In this document: in pieces, positions 27,615 to 37,454 of the stretch
Layout: every line of letters begins with the position of its first letter
Position numbering within the stretch: position 1 is the stretch's first letter
Source of the DNA: Candidatus Cloacimonadota bacterium
Lineage (GTDB): Bacteria > Cloacimonadota > Cloacimonadia > Cloacimonadales > TCS61
Direction: 5' to 3'
Length of the DNA: 45,697 bases
Assembly (NCBI GenBank): GCA_021736135.1
Contig: JAIPGO010000021.1
Span: 1 to 45,697 of the forward strand
Notes under the pieces: generated by a model
The model's input: the letters and a program-made list of their open reading frames with translations, nothing else
The model's database searches: none
Told to the model about the DNA's origin: nothing
Translations under genes and position numbers: made by a program

Positions 27615-27634
27615 CACTCTGAACGCAGTGAAGA
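27615..27634 (+). repeat. Dispersed imperfect palindrome (TGAACG element), second copy
   Basis: Identical over 20 bases to 27313-27332; the similarity extends on both sides (CCCGTCTCACTCTGAGCC before, heptamers after), so the whole block was duplicated. Confidence 0.75.
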
Positions 27635-27636
27635 TT

Positions 27637-27671
27637 CATCATTAATCGTTAATTATTAATTATTAATCAGT
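27637..27671 (+). repeat. AT-rich heptamer array
   Basis: CATCATT, AATCGTT, AATTATT, AATTATT, AATCAGT; same words and position after the TGAACG element as at 27335, but different unit order. Confidence 0.7.
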
Positions 27672-27682
27672 TACTTCCCTTT

Positions 27683-27755
27683 CGCTCCCTCGCGCTTTCG
27701 TGCCTTCGTGTGCATTCGCCCCTCTATCCCTCAATCACTCTATCAGTCAAATCTT
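27683..27755 (+). repeat. Octamer array, partly irregular
   Basis: CGCTCCCT, CGCGCTTT, CGTGCCTT, a 10-mer and a 7-mer, then CTATCCCT, CAATCACT, CTATCAGT, CAAATCTT. It repeats several words of the 27034 array. Confidence 0.6.
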
Positions 27756-27855
27756 CCAATAAACTCTACCGATGATTGAATTCTTTACTAATCCGACATA
27801 AGTTTAGATGGCAGCTACATCAGAAGCCGCAATTGGGACTCTTAAACAAGATGGC

Positions 27856-27884
27856 ATCCCAATTGTCTGCGAATTGGGATCTAC
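27856..27884 (-). repeat. REP-like hairpin with GTAG foot
   Basis: On the minus strand GTAG (27881-27884) is followed by a perfect nine-base stem ATCCCAATT/AATTGGGAT with a seven-base loop. Same foot and orientation as at 41688 and 44321, different stem. Confidence 0.6.
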
Positions 27885-28020
27885 AAGATTTTCCATTTAT
27901 ATATCCTTAGATACTAAAATCACCCCAACCAGAATAACTGGAACTGATCGTCCCATAATTTTCTCCTCAATATCTTATTTTCTTATCTTATATATTACAT
28001 CTTCTCCATTATCTTTGTGT

Positions 28021-28076
28021 CTATCCGTCAATCAGTCCATCAGTCTTTCCTTCTTCCGGTCACCCCGTCAATTAAG
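28021..28076 (+). repeat. Octamer array overlapping the STAND gene stop codon
   Basis: CTATCCGT, CAATCAGT, CCATCAGT, CTTTCCTT, CTTCCGGT, CACCCCGT, CAATTAAG. The last two units cover the TGA stop (28068-28070, minus strand). Confidence 0.7.
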
Positions 28077-30872
28077 CTCTCCATTCTTGATCTTAATAAA
28101 CATCTCCCACAAAGGCTTATCAATCATATCCTTCAATTCCTCAGAATATATTCCTTTTGCATATGCCAGCAGGAAATCATAATATTTTCTCACTTCAGAA
28201 TTAGCTTCTTCCCTAAGTTCCTCAATTTGTTGTTGAATTTCCTCTATATGGTCATCCTGAGTCTCATGAGACTTTATAGCCATTATCGTAAATTTAGTTA
28301 GGGTCTCAATAATTGTTCTTTGTTGCATCTCATTACGAACATCGTTTACCAGTTCTTTAAAATCAGGGGACAATTTCTCATAATAGCCCATCGCATCCCC
28401 TTTCTGAATAAGAACATAAAGGAATTCAATGTATTTCTTCATGTCCACATCAGTAGATAGCAGGGATTTATTGATCTTACTCAAAACATCACAGATATCA
28501 GAGCCATTCCCTTTTAACACAATGTAAGTCAAAGATTTGATTATGTATATAATGGACTTATTGATTGAAATAGTATTGGGATGTTCAGCTCCCCAGACAA
28601 TTTTTGCAATCAATAAAGCCTTTTGAATATATTCCCAAGCTGGATCATGCTCTTGCATAGCCAAAGATATTTGACCCAGATTATTGTAAGCAGTTGCTAC
28701 ATTCGGATTCATCTCCCCAAATTGCTTAATAGCTGATTCCAGTACCTGTTCCATAATGCCCCTCGCTTTTGTATATTCCCTCATGTCTCCATACACCGAG
28801 GCAAGGTTAGATTTATGAGCTACTACTCTCGGATGATTTTCTCCAAATATCTCAATATCTGATTTCAGTGCTTGTTCCAATAAATCTTTCGCTTTTGTGC
28901 ATTCTCTTAATCTACTACACACATTAGCAAGATTAGATTTTGTTGCAGCAATATTCGGATGATTTTCTCCAAATATCTCACCTGCTTCGCATAATATCTG
29001 TTCATAGAGTTCCCTTGCTTCATTGTATCTTCCCATATTCTCATAGTTTAATCCCATAGCAGATATCATTTGTAATTCCAATCTCCTGTTTCCAATTTTT
29101 TCAGCATTTGTTAAAGCTTCTTTATTGATTTCAAGTGCCAAAGAATAATTTCCATGATAACTCAACAATGAAGCAACATTTTTCATCAAATATATCAACC
29201 GATCATTATCAATGGAAAGATACACAATTATGTTAAGACAATAGGGAATAATGAATAATTTATCAATATGATTTTCTTTATCTTGTTCAAATAGACTTAT
29301 ACTCAATAATAAAGAGATGTATTCCTTATAAAAATCATAATCAGGTGGATATTCATTCAATACAAGCTGACTAATTATCCCATGAAGTTTATACTCATTT
29401 CGAGTTCTTTCCAACCATCCTCGTTTAGTCAATAAATTAAGATTCAGATGAAACTCTTCTTTATTCTTATCTTCAACCTGCCAAAAGAAATCCAAAACCC
29501 TATAATCTTCAAATATAGAAGGCATTATTGCAAGTTTCCTTAAAATGATAATCAGTCCCTCGGGCAACTCATTCACAGGAAAAGTTCTTATCAGATATTC
29601 CAGAATGTTTTCAATATTGCTTTCTGAGTGGTCAACATCGACATCAGTTGGGATTGAAATCGTGATTCCCTCTGCATCAGCTTTTTCAGCTAATTCACTC
29701 AAGGTCAGTTCATTCATCATTGCCATTTTTGCAAAAAGTTCCACTACCAGAGTGTGATATTTCACTGGTTCAAATATTTTCTCTAGTAAAGCATCATTTT
29801 TTTCTGTGGTATAATATTCATAAAATAATTGCCTAGCATCTTCCGGCTCTAAGAAATCAAGATGAAATGGTTTAATTCCAGTAAAATTCTGCCGGGAAGT
29901 AACAAGAAGTTTCCAGTTAGGTTTTCCTGGTAACTGTTTTCGCATAGAAGCAAAATCTTCTTTCGCATCATCCAAAATCATCAGGTTATTTCCATCCATA
30001 TTCTTAAGCCTATTCATGATCAATGCAAAAGCATCTTCTGGTTTCAAGGTTTTGATGTCCTCCACTAAACCAAGATTTGAATGAAGAACATTACTACCAG
30101 CAAATGCTTCAACAACTCCTTGAGAAATTTCCAGCCAGACAATATGATCATATACATCAGCGAATTCTACTAAATACTTCCGAGCCAAAGTAGTTTTCCC
30201 AATACCACCTAATCCATTCATTAATAACAATGATCGATCAGCATCCAGTTCATTCCTGACCTTTTCCAGGTCTTTTTCCCGCCCCACTACCAATATCTCT
30301 TGAGTCGGTGCGTTGGTTAAGTATTTAGTCGATTTATTCTCATATACTTCCTTTTTTAATAATGTATCCAATTTTTGACTGTTTTCTATTGATTGAGCCA
30401 ATATCTCATCTTGTTTTTCATAGATTTCTTGCATTATTGATGAAATCTTAAAAATCTCCTTTGGGGCACTCTTTTTGCAGAATATCTTTTCAAGTATCTC
30501 ATCTTCTTTGACTGTTCTATCGAATATGAGAAAGAATTTTTCAATCTCTTCTTGTGTAGGGATTAATATATTGTGATTTTCTGATAGCCTTACTTTGATT
30601 GATTGATAATCTAATATCTCATTCTTATCAAATAATCTATACTTTAATAATATATCCATAAACACTTGAGATTCATAAAAAGGAAACTTGCCATCCATTC
30701 TTTCAATGGGATGCTCCTTAGCATATTCATCAATCGAATTATTGATTAACTTTTGGAGTTGGTCTTTAAACTCCTTCTCGCTTTTGAATAACTTCCCGTA
30801 TCCTTGATCCAATAATTTATTAAACCCATAAGAAGCGATCGAATTTGCCAGCCACAATGCAATTTCAGTCAT
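28068..30872 (-). CDS. STAND NTPase with NB-ARC domain and TPR repeats (paralogue 1)
   Basis: A 934-residue signal-transducing NTPase. Residues 1 to about 175 are a helical N-terminal region I do not recognise. The NB-ARC module follows, with the conserved lead NKSTKYLTN, Walker A GLGGIGKTT (220-228), Walker B LMILDD (297-302) and sensor LLVTSR (322-327). After a winged-helix-like stretch come about four 42-residue TPR units (pattern GENHPNIAATKSNLA, YTKARGIMEQVLESA). STAND proteins act as switches that assemble on sensing a trigger and activate an effector. It is last in a five-gene operon, 48 bases after its paralogue, with AGGAG seven bases before the ATG. A role in phage defence is inference from architecture and neighbours. 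Confidence 0.85.
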   Translation of the reverse strand: MTEIALWLANSIASYGFNKLLDQGYGKLFKSEKEFKDQLQKLINNSIDEYAKEHPIERMDGKFPFYESQVFMDILLKYRLFDKNEILDYQSIKVRLSENHNILIPTQEEIEKFFLIFDRTVKEDEILEKIFCKKSAPKEIFKISSIMQEIYEKQDEILAQSIENSQKLDTLLKKEVYENKSTKYLTNAPTQEILVVGREKDLEKVRNELDADRSLLLMNGLGGIGKTTLARKYLVEFADVYDHIVWLEISQGVVEAFAGSNVLHSNLGLVEDIKTLKPEDAFALIMNRLKNMDGNNLMILDDAKEDFASMRKQLPGKPNWKLLVTSRQNFTGIKPFHLDFLEPEDARQLFYEYYTTEKNDALLEKIFEPVKYHTLVVELFAKMAMMNELTLSELAEKADAEGITISIPTDVDVDHSESNIENILEYLIRTFPVNELPEGLIIILRKLAIMPSIFEDYRVLDFFWQVEDKNKEEFHLNLNLLTKRGWLERTRNEYKLHGIISQLVLNEYPPDYDFYKEYISLLLSISLFEQDKENHIDKLFIIPYCLNIIVYLSIDNDRLIYLMKNVASLLSYHGNYSLALEINKEALTNAEKIGNRRLELQMISAMGLNYENMGRYNEARELYEQILCEAGEIFGENHPNIAATKSNLANVCSRLRECTKAKDLLEQALKSDIEIFGENHPRVVAHKSNLASVYGDMREYTKARGIMEQVLESAIKQFGEMNPNVATAYNNLGQISLAMQEHDPAWEYIQKALLIAKIVWGAEHPNTISINKSIIYIIKSLTYIVLKGNGSDICDVLSKINKSLLSTDVDMKKYIEFLYVLIQKGDAMGYYEKLSPDFKELVNDVRNEMQQRTIIETLTKFTIMAIKSHETQDDHIEEIQQQIEELREEANSEVRKYYDFLLAYAKGIYSEELKDMIDKPLWEMFIKIKNGELN

Positions 30873-30920
30873 AGTATTCTCCTTTTATATACTCGCTTTT
30901 ACCAAAAATTACCTTAATAT

Positions 30921-33848
30921 TCATATTTCTTTCTTTTCTGACATTTCTTTTATCTTCTCTATTATCTTTTCTTCTTCTGTCAATTTATGATTATGAGACT
31001 TTATTACTTTTGATACTATTTCCTGCCTTTGTTTAAGTAATTTACGTTGTTTAATATCCCCTTGTACTTCACTATATATTTTTTTGTATTCTGGATTCAA
31101 TCCTTTGAACAATTTATCTGCAGCTTCTTTTTTAGAAATAGCTTCTAAGAAATTGAAATAGTCTCCTATATCCTGATAATGATTGACCTTAATTTGCTTG
31201 ATCCTGTTCATATCACTAAAGTCAAAGTTTATTTTTTCTGTAACTACTCGCTCAGTAATTTCTTTTAGGGTATGGATTACTGTATCGGAAATAATTTTAG
31301 TCTTTGGATGCTCCTCTCCCCAAACATCTTGCGCAATTTCTAATGATTTCAGAAAGTAAAATATTGCAAGTAAATAATTTTGAATAAGCAACTGCAAATG
31401 ACCAATATTATTATAGCTTTTCGCTGTTGATGGATGCTTTTCTCCAAAGTTGTCTAAATCAGATTTTAGTGCTGATTCCATCAATTCTCTTGCTTTCTCA
31501 TAATCTCCAATTATTCTATAAATATTAGCTAGATTAGATTTGCGAATAGCCACTTTGTGGCTTCTTTTACCAAAGTTTTTTAGATCTGATTCCAATGCTG
31601 CTTCATGTAGCTTTTTCGCTTGTTTGTAATATCCAAGATACTCGTATACAATAGCTAGGTTCGATTTCCTTGTAGCCACTTCCGGATGCATTTCACCGAA
31701 GGTTTCCAAGTCTGACTTCAAAGAAGCTTCAAGAAGATATTGAGCTTTGTCATAGTCTCCTAGGTCAATATAGGCATTTGCAAGGTTTGACTGACAATTT
31801 GCAACTGTCGGATGATAGTTACCATAGCGTTCCAGGTATGATTTCAACGCTGAATGTAATAAATCTCTTGCAATCTCATATTTGCCAAGATTCATATAAA
31901 CATTGGCAAGGTTTGATTGACAACGAGCTACATTAACATCCTTTAGACCATAATTAGCAATATCTGATTCCAATGCTTCTTCTTGTAAATCTTTAGCTCT
32001 CTCATTATATCCAAGATCAGAATACACATTAGCAAGGTTCGACTTTCTTATTGCAACAGAAGGATGAATATTTCCAGATTTCATCAGTGCAGAATGTAAA
32101 ACAGCTTCACATAATTCTTTCGCTATTTCATAATTTCCAAGAATTCTATATGACTCGGCCAAATTACTTCTGATTATATCCTGTGATTCGTCATCATCTA
32201 ATTTTTCTGCAATTGTTAATGCCTTTCGGTAGAAAGAAATCGATGTAGAAAACTTACCTAAAATTTGATAAAAATTTGCAATATTGAAGTAAAGTTCAGA
32301 GAAAATCTCATTATCTTCTTCAATATTGTTTATTATTTCCAGACTTATAGGCAATAATATATTTATCTCTCGTAGATCATATCTAATATCTTCGCAATCG
32401 CATAAGTTTATAATATTCACAATATAATTTCCGTAGAATTTATATGAAGGTGGATTATTTAAAAATATCATTTTACGGATCATTTCATGAAGCTTATACA
32501 TCTTATCTCTTTTCGTAATCCAACCTAGTTTCACCAGTTTATTAAGGTTAAGATTGTACTCCCCTTTCTCCTCATCTTCAATCAGTAAAAATGAATCTAA
32601 GTCGCTAATATCATAATAAACTGAAGGCATTATTGCCAACTTCCTCAAAATGAGAATCAGCTTTTCAGGAAGCTCATTCACAGGAAACGTTCTAATCAAA
32701 TATTTTTGAATATTTTCAATATTTTCTGTTGAATGGTCAACATCAACATTAGTATGTATTGAGATTGTTATTCCCTCTGCATCAGCTTTTTCAGCTAATT
32801 CAATTAAGGTACATTCATTCATTTCTGCCATCTTTGCAAATAGTTCCACCACCAGAGTGTGGTATTTCACTGGTTCAAATATCTTTTCCAATAAATCATC
32901 ATCTTTTTCTATGGTATAATATTCATAAAATAATTGCTTGGCGTCTTCTGGGTCTAAAAAATCAAGATAATATGGTTTAATTCCTATAAAATTCTGCCGT
33001 GAAGTAACAAGAAGTCTCCAGTTGGGCTTTCCTGGTAGTTGTTTTCGTATAGAAACGAAATCTTCTTTTGCATCATCCAATATCATCAGATTAATGCCAT
33101 CCATATTTTTCAGCTTATTCATTATCAAGGCAAAAGCATCTTCTGTTTTCAGAGTCTCAATTTCCTTAATTAAACCAAGATTAGAATGAAGAACATTGCT
33201 ACCTGCAAATGCTTCAACCACTCCTTGAGAAATATCCAGCCATACAATATGATCATATACATCATCGAATTCGACTAAATACTTCCGAGCCAAAGTAGTT
33301 TTCCCGATTCCACCTAACCCATTCATCAATAACAATGATCTATCAGCATCCAGCTTTTTAGAGATTTGTTTTAGATCAAAATCCCGACCAATAACAACTG
33401 TATCTTGCATTGGTGGGTTGGTTAAGTATTTGGTTGATTTATTTTCTTCTGTTACTTTTTCCAACATTTTCTCATATACTTTCTTAGTGTACTGTAAATT
33501 GCTTAGTTCCCAGTCTTTTTCCACGCTTTTGTTAAACTCTTTAATGAGAAAATCTAATTCATCTATTGTAGCTGGTGGAGTTTCATCATAATTATTAGGA
33601 TTAAAATCTGTGGACTCAATATCTTTTCTATTTAAGTAAACTATATTAAGCAATAGCTTAAGGTTTTCTTCTCGAGTAAGAAAACTATCCAATGGCTTTT
33701 TATATTTATCCCTAAATTCTTCAAAGAATACTTTTTCCGTATCCAGGAAAACCTGAAATACTTTATCTCTTAATTCTTTGTCTTTACCAAACAATTTCGA
33801 GATTACTCTATAAATTCCACTAACAGCGAATCCTTCCCAAAGTGCCAT
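30921..33848 (-). CDS. STAND NTPase with NB-ARC domain and TPR repeats (paralogue 2)
   Basis: A 975-residue paralogue of the next gene. From residue 136 onward (NKSTKYLTNPP) the two are strikingly alike: Walker A GLGGIGKTT (177-185), LMILDD, LLVTSRQNF and the ADAEGITISI block. Residues 1-135 are unrelated to the other copy (MALWEGFAVSGIYRVISKLFG...), and the sensor end has about seven TPR units of 42 residues (HPSVAIRKSNLA, HPTVANCQSNLA, HPEVATRKSNLA and others) against about four. This is the layout expected if N-terminal effector and C-terminal sensor have diverged around a common switch. GAGGAG precedes the ATG; 52 bases follow the nuclease-NACHT gene. Confidence 0.85.
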   Translation of the reverse strand: MALWEGFAVSGIYRVISKLFGKDKELRDKVFQVFLDTEKVFFEEFRDKYKKPLDSFLTREENLKLLLNIVYLNRKDIESTDFNPNNYDETPPATIDELDFLIKEFNKSVEKDWELSNLQYTKKVYEKMLEKVTEENKSTKYLTNPPMQDTVVIGRDFDLKQISKKLDADRSLLLMNGLGGIGKTTLARKYLVEFDDVYDHIVWLDISQGVVEAFAGSNVLHSNLGLIKEIETLKTEDAFALIMNKLKNMDGINLMILDDAKEDFVSIRKQLPGKPNWRLLVTSRQNFIGIKPYYLDFLDPEDAKQLFYEYYTIEKDDDLLEKIFEPVKYHTLVVELFAKMAEMNECTLIELAEKADAEGITISIHTNVDVDHSTENIENIQKYLIRTFPVNELPEKLILILRKLAIMPSVYYDISDLDSFLLIEDEEKGEYNLNLNKLVKLGWITKRDKMYKLHEMIRKMIFLNNPPSYKFYGNYIVNIINLCDCEDIRYDLREINILLPISLEIINNIEEDNEIFSELYFNIANFYQILGKFSTSISFYRKALTIAEKLDDDESQDIIRSNLAESYRILGNYEIAKELCEAVLHSALMKSGNIHPSVAIRKSNLANVYSDLGYNERAKDLQEEALESDIANYGLKDVNVARCQSNLANVYMNLGKYEIARDLLHSALKSYLERYGNYHPTVANCQSNLANAYIDLGDYDKAQYLLEASLKSDLETFGEMHPEVATRKSNLAIVYEYLGYYKQAKKLHEAALESDLKNFGKRSHKVAIRKSNLANIYRIIGDYEKARELMESALKSDLDNFGEKHPSTAKSYNNIGHLQLLIQNYLLAIFYFLKSLEIAQDVWGEEHPKTKIISDTVIHTLKEITERVVTEKINFDFSDMNRIKQIKVNHYQDIGDYFNFLEAISKKEAADKLFKGLNPEYKKIYSEVQGDIKQRKLLKQRQEIVSKVIKSHNHKLTEEEKIIEKIKEMSEKKEI

Positions 33849-33900
33849 GCTTTCTCCTCAACTTAACATATCTCCAACATTCTGTCAAACTCAAGATGAT

Positions 33901-36900
33901 TTATCCTTTTACAAGTAGGAGAGTTAATTCTCGCTCATTTATTTTATGAATCCAATAATTTCCCGATATACAACTGCAATTACCTTTTACAAAATTCTTC
34001 TTTTCTAAATTATAAATTATTCCATTTACAATTCTTGGATTCACATCTAATTCTAAAGCCAGTTGTTGGCTAAATATATAAAACTTAATATCTAAGGAAT
34101 TGATTTTATTGATTACTTTGTTTTTGATTGAATTGAAATCTGGATAATAATTCTCCAGATAGGCATAAAAACTATTTGGATTTAATCTAAATTTTCTTAC
34201 TTCATTCAACATGTTTATATGGGCTAATGAGAAATAGTTCAAATCGTTTAATCTCAATAAAGTATCATTTATATCCGCACGCCCATCACCCCATAAACAA
34301 TTATCATTTGAATCTTGCTCAACATGTAGTAAATTCTTGCAAATCTCTTTGAAAACACCTAATTCATCATTAGTAAGTTCATTCACATTGAATGAAAATG
34401 AATCTATTTTTTTCTTTTCCATAAACTCATAGTAATTGTCTAAATCATCTTTCAATTGTTTAAGAATTGATCTATTAAGAACATCAAAATTATCAGGTAT
34501 AGAATCCCCAAATGTATGCCTTGAAAACGTTAAAATACCATCGACGCTACCATGAGCGATGTAATCTAAGAGATCTTCTTTATCACAATAATTTTTGTAA
34601 GAATACTTCCATTCATCCTGACTTGACGGAATAATATCCAGCAAGCACACAACCTTTATTGACTCACTTTTTGTTATAATTTTTACTGCATGATAATTTT
34701 GTTGATCAATAATTAAAAGAACTTTGCAGGGAATTTGTTTATAAAATGGGAAATATTCCTTAATTTTAGGAAAGTTTCTCTCAATAAATATTTTATACTC
34801 ATGTAAATAAGAAGTATAAAGCTTTGTTACTATTTTCTGTAACTCATCTTTTGAATAATTACGAAATGAGAATACATTAGAATTTGATGTAACAACCCAA
34901 TCTGGAATAAATGGTTCTACAATTTCATCGATACCTAAAACAGATAGCATGTTTATATATCTCAGTATTGTCTGGTCAACATCATTAAGTTGTTGTGTGA
35001 TTGATTCAGTAGGAAAGGTCGATGACATTTCTTGAAAATCGAAATCTAGTTTTAATTTGTCAAATAATTGTTTATAACTTTCATCTCGTAAGATTCGATC
35101 TACAAATCTATAATTGTAATTTGATTTTGGAAAAATAATATCTTCATGCTTCCGACAAAATTCTTGTATCTGAAATCTATCATAAATAGCCCCTTTAATC
35201 TTATTGAGTTTTATTGGTAAGCAGTTTGAACATGGTCTAAATTTATTCTTCATAATTCCTAGAATATATTCGTATTCTTTAATTGTTAGCAACAGTAACC
35301 GCTCAATAATCATTAACTTGTTATTTGAAATATCAAAACTTTTTTCATATCTTCTGTGTTCATTTTCTTCTATTAGATCTTCTAATTCCCTTTTTAAATC
35401 TTCTTCATGAAACTCAGATTTCAAATCATAACAATAATGCATAGTTGTGATGTTATACTTATTCACTGCTGATGTAAATAAATCAACTGAAGAGGAAGGC
35501 TCTAATATTACTGGTGGAACCTTTTCATCAACGGTAGTATATGAGTATGAAGTGCATCGATCAGTTTTTAGATCGACAGTTGCTACAACACCAAAACTAC
35601 CAGCAGTATAAGGTTGAAGCGCATTTCTGAAGGGAAAGAAATTATTGTCTATAACTCGTTTTCTGGACTCATAGAAATCATTTAGTTTGCGATAAGCTTT
35701 TGGGCAAATTTTCTTTTGCATTTCACTATCAGCAATTGAGAGAAATGTGTTTAAAACCTCTAATCGCACATTTACTAATTCCTGTTTATATTTGTTGAAG
35801 TATTTTTCATCTTTCGATTCAAAATCTTCAACTTTGAAAGCTATAATATAGTCTCTTAATTTACTGAAATAAAACTCAACATAAGATTCTAATGGATTGA
35901 TTTGAGTTTTGGCAAGGATGTTACTTTTAAAAAGAATTTCGGGAATATTAGTAATAGATTGGTGAATTTTATCGTAAGAGATTCTATCTTTGTTTTTCTT
36001 GAAAATTAATCTTGATATCTCAATCATTGCATAAATATCTGATTCAGTTATATTATAAATCTCTTTCAAATTTCTTAGATATTCAACTATCAATTCTTTT
36101 GATGATAAGTCGAAGGAATATTCCGGTTTACCAACAATAATACGAAATGCTACTCTTAATAAGAATGTGTTTTTCCTAAATTCATTAACTACATCCTCAG
36201 GAATTCTTTTAGTATAAGAGTATTGAATTTTATATTCTTTAATAATCCTGCTCATTTGTTTCTTTGTAATTTCCTTCAATAAAAAAGCATTATTTTTGTT
36301 TCCATCAGCATCCTCTATTTCGTACAAAGATTCAAATAATCTTGATGGACTTCCATGATGATTTCTAAAAGTGTCCCAATAGTATGACTTACATGAAACA
36401 ATTAAGCGATAGTTGGATTTTGCATACTTAAAATATTCCTCAAATATACTCACTTTATTATTATTTGAGCCTTCATCAAGACCATCCACAAAAATATAAA
36501 ACAAATTATCTCCAATTAATTTATTTATCTTCTTAAAACCTTGTTGTGGAGATGAAATCTCACTAAAATTCATGCTCCGATTAATATTGTTAGTAATTGT
36601 TTCGAAAATACCATATCTAATATCTGCGAACCTTAGAAAATAGACAAAATATCCTTTATTAATTAGTTCATTTGCTTTAAAGCATGTCCAACAGGTCTTT
36701 CCCATTCCTGAGGGAGCAATCAATGAAAAAGCATTGAAAGCGGATTGCTGAAAACTCTTAAACTGTGTCTCCAATTCATCTGGTGGTTCGTAAACGAGAG
36801 GAAAATATGTTTTATTACTCTTTAAGTCATGAGCTATCAATTGAGAAGTATTCAATTTGTATTCATTAGCAAACAAATCTTTTAGATTATCTTCATTTAA

Positions 36901-37377
36901 ACCTATGAACATTCTAAGAGCTTCATAATATTCATCAATATCCAAAACAACATCATGTTTAAGCAAATCTTTTGTAGAATTAGGTGATACTCTTTCTTTG
37001 GTTATTGTATCATATAAAAATAAATTCTGTCCGTTAGTAGTGATGGCAAATGGAGTTATTGGATCTGTTAATCTTGCATATGAAATTGCCTGATCTCGAT
37101 CAGATTCAGTTAATTCGAGCCCATCCCTTTTAACTTCAACTATAAAATAGTTTTTACCCTTTTCAGGATCTCTCACTAATATGTCTAATCGAGAATTTAT
37201 ACTTTCAACCTGTTTATTAGAATCAACTCTATAAATTCCTCTACCCGCTCTAACATTGAATGATTTTTCAAAAACAAGATTTCTTTCTTCAATATTGAAG
37301 TTTTGTTTTAACCAAGGTAGAACTATGTTGATTTTAACTTCTTCTTCGGTTAGATTATGTTGTCCAATTTTTTTCAT
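33901..37377 (-). CDS. PD-(D/E)XK nuclease-NACHT NTPase fusion protein
   Basis: An 1158-residue protein. Residues 1 to about 135 resemble the HsdR N-terminal nuclease: acidic helix TEEEVKINIVLPWL, Asp65 (SRLDILVRD), Glu81-Val-Lys83 (YFIVEVKRD) and the Q96-x3-Y100 helix motif, a complete PD-(D/E)XK set. A P-loop NTPase follows with Walker A APSGMGKTC (221-229) and Walker B IFVDGLDEG (D298, D301-E302), the NACHT form. The middle is a long AT-rich helical region; the last 75 residues look like a winged helix (SQQLALELDVNPRIVNGIIYNLEKK). No helicase or methylase genes accompany it, so it is not a restriction subunit. Ribosome binding site is weak. It resembles bacterial NACHT/Avs defence proteins in plan; function inferred. 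Confidence 0.85.
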   Translation of the reverse strand: MKKIGQHNLTEEEVKINIVLPWLKQNFNIEERNLVFEKSFNVRAGRGIYRVDSNKQVESINSRLDILVRDPEKGKNYFIVEVKRDGLELTESDRDQAISYARLTDPITPFAITTNGQNLFLYDTITKERVSPNSTKDLLKHDVVLDIDEYYEALRMFIGLNEDNLKDLFANEYKLNTSQLIAHDLKSNKTYFPLVYEPPDELETQFKSFQQSAFNAFSLIAPSGMGKTCWTCFKANELINKGYFVYFLRFADIRYGIFETITNNINRSMNFSEISSPQQGFKKINKLIGDNLFYIFVDGLDEGSNNNKVSIFEEYFKYAKSNYRLIVSCKSYYWDTFRNHHGSPSRLFESLYEIEDADGNKNNAFLLKEITKKQMSRIIKEYKIQYSYTKRIPEDVVNEFRKNTFLLRVAFRIIVGKPEYSFDLSSKELIVEYLRNLKEIYNITESDIYAMIEISRLIFKKNKDRISYDKIHQSITNIPEILFKSNILAKTQINPLESYVEFYFSKLRDYIIAFKVEDFESKDEKYFNKYKQELVNVRLEVLNTFLSIADSEMQKKICPKAYRKLNDFYESRKRVIDNNFFPFRNALQPYTAGSFGVVATVDLKTDRCTSYSYTTVDEKVPPVILEPSSSVDLFTSAVNKYNITTMHYCYDLKSEFHEEDLKRELEDLIEENEHRRYEKSFDISNNKLMIIERLLLLTIKEYEYILGIMKNKFRPCSNCLPIKLNKIKGAIYDRFQIQEFCRKHEDIIFPKSNYNYRFVDRILRDESYKQLFDKLKLDFDFQEMSSTFPTESITQQLNDVDQTILRYINMLSVLGIDEIVEPFIPDWVVTSNSNVFSFRNYSKDELQKIVTKLYTSYLHEYKIFIERNFPKIKEYFPFYKQIPCKVLLIIDQQNYHAVKIITKSESIKVVCLLDIIPSSQDEWKYSYKNYCDKEDLLDYIAHGSVDGILTFSRHTFGDSIPDNFDVLNRSILKQLKDDLDNYYEFMEKKKIDSFSFNVNELTNDELGVFKEICKNLLHVEQDSNDNCLWGDGRADINDTLLRLNDLNYFSLAHINMLNEVRKFRLNPNSFYAYLENYYPDFNSIKNKVINKINSLDIKFYIFSQQLALELDVNPRIVNGIIYNLEKKNFVKGNCSCISGNYWIHKINERELTLLLVKG

Positions 37378-37454
37378 ACAATTTTACATTTACTTTTTCT
37401 TTTTCTTTGTTAATCAAATGACTTACACTCATAATAATATTAAAGCTTCAATAT

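Larger units (their letters stand above)
26882..28067. other. Repeat-dense intergenic region
   Basis: About 1.2 kb without a supported gene between the outer-membrane protein (+) and the 3' end of the STAND gene (-). It is built mostly of 7- and 8-nt period arrays, near-identical copies of a CACTCTGAACGCAGTGAAGA element at 27313 and 27615, and REP-like hairpins at 27431 and 27856. The order element, AT heptamers, pyrimidine octamers occurs three times (26978-27113, 27313 on, 27615-27755), as if a composite unit had been copied. A plus-strand frame at 27808-28182 is composed of this repeat material and is not a gene. Confidence 0.75.

Noticed and set aside
27885-27990. Minus-strand PAS-domain fragment (GVILVSKDI)
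   Set aside because: Only about nine residues resemble the end of a PAS domain before a stop; too short to support a pseudogene.
26908-28076. CRISPR array
   Set aside because: The periodic repeats have units of 7-8 nt with no spacers and no conserved 24-40 nt repeat; no cas genes are present.
27808-28182. Plus-strand protein of 124 residues
   Set aside because: Its second half is the octamer array and the end of the STAND gene read backwards; no ribosome binding site and no recognisable domain.
33901-37377. Type I restriction HsdR subunit
   Set aside because: Only the nuclease-like N-terminus matches; the NTPase is NACHT-like with one P-loop and no helicase motifs, and hsdM/hsdS are absent.
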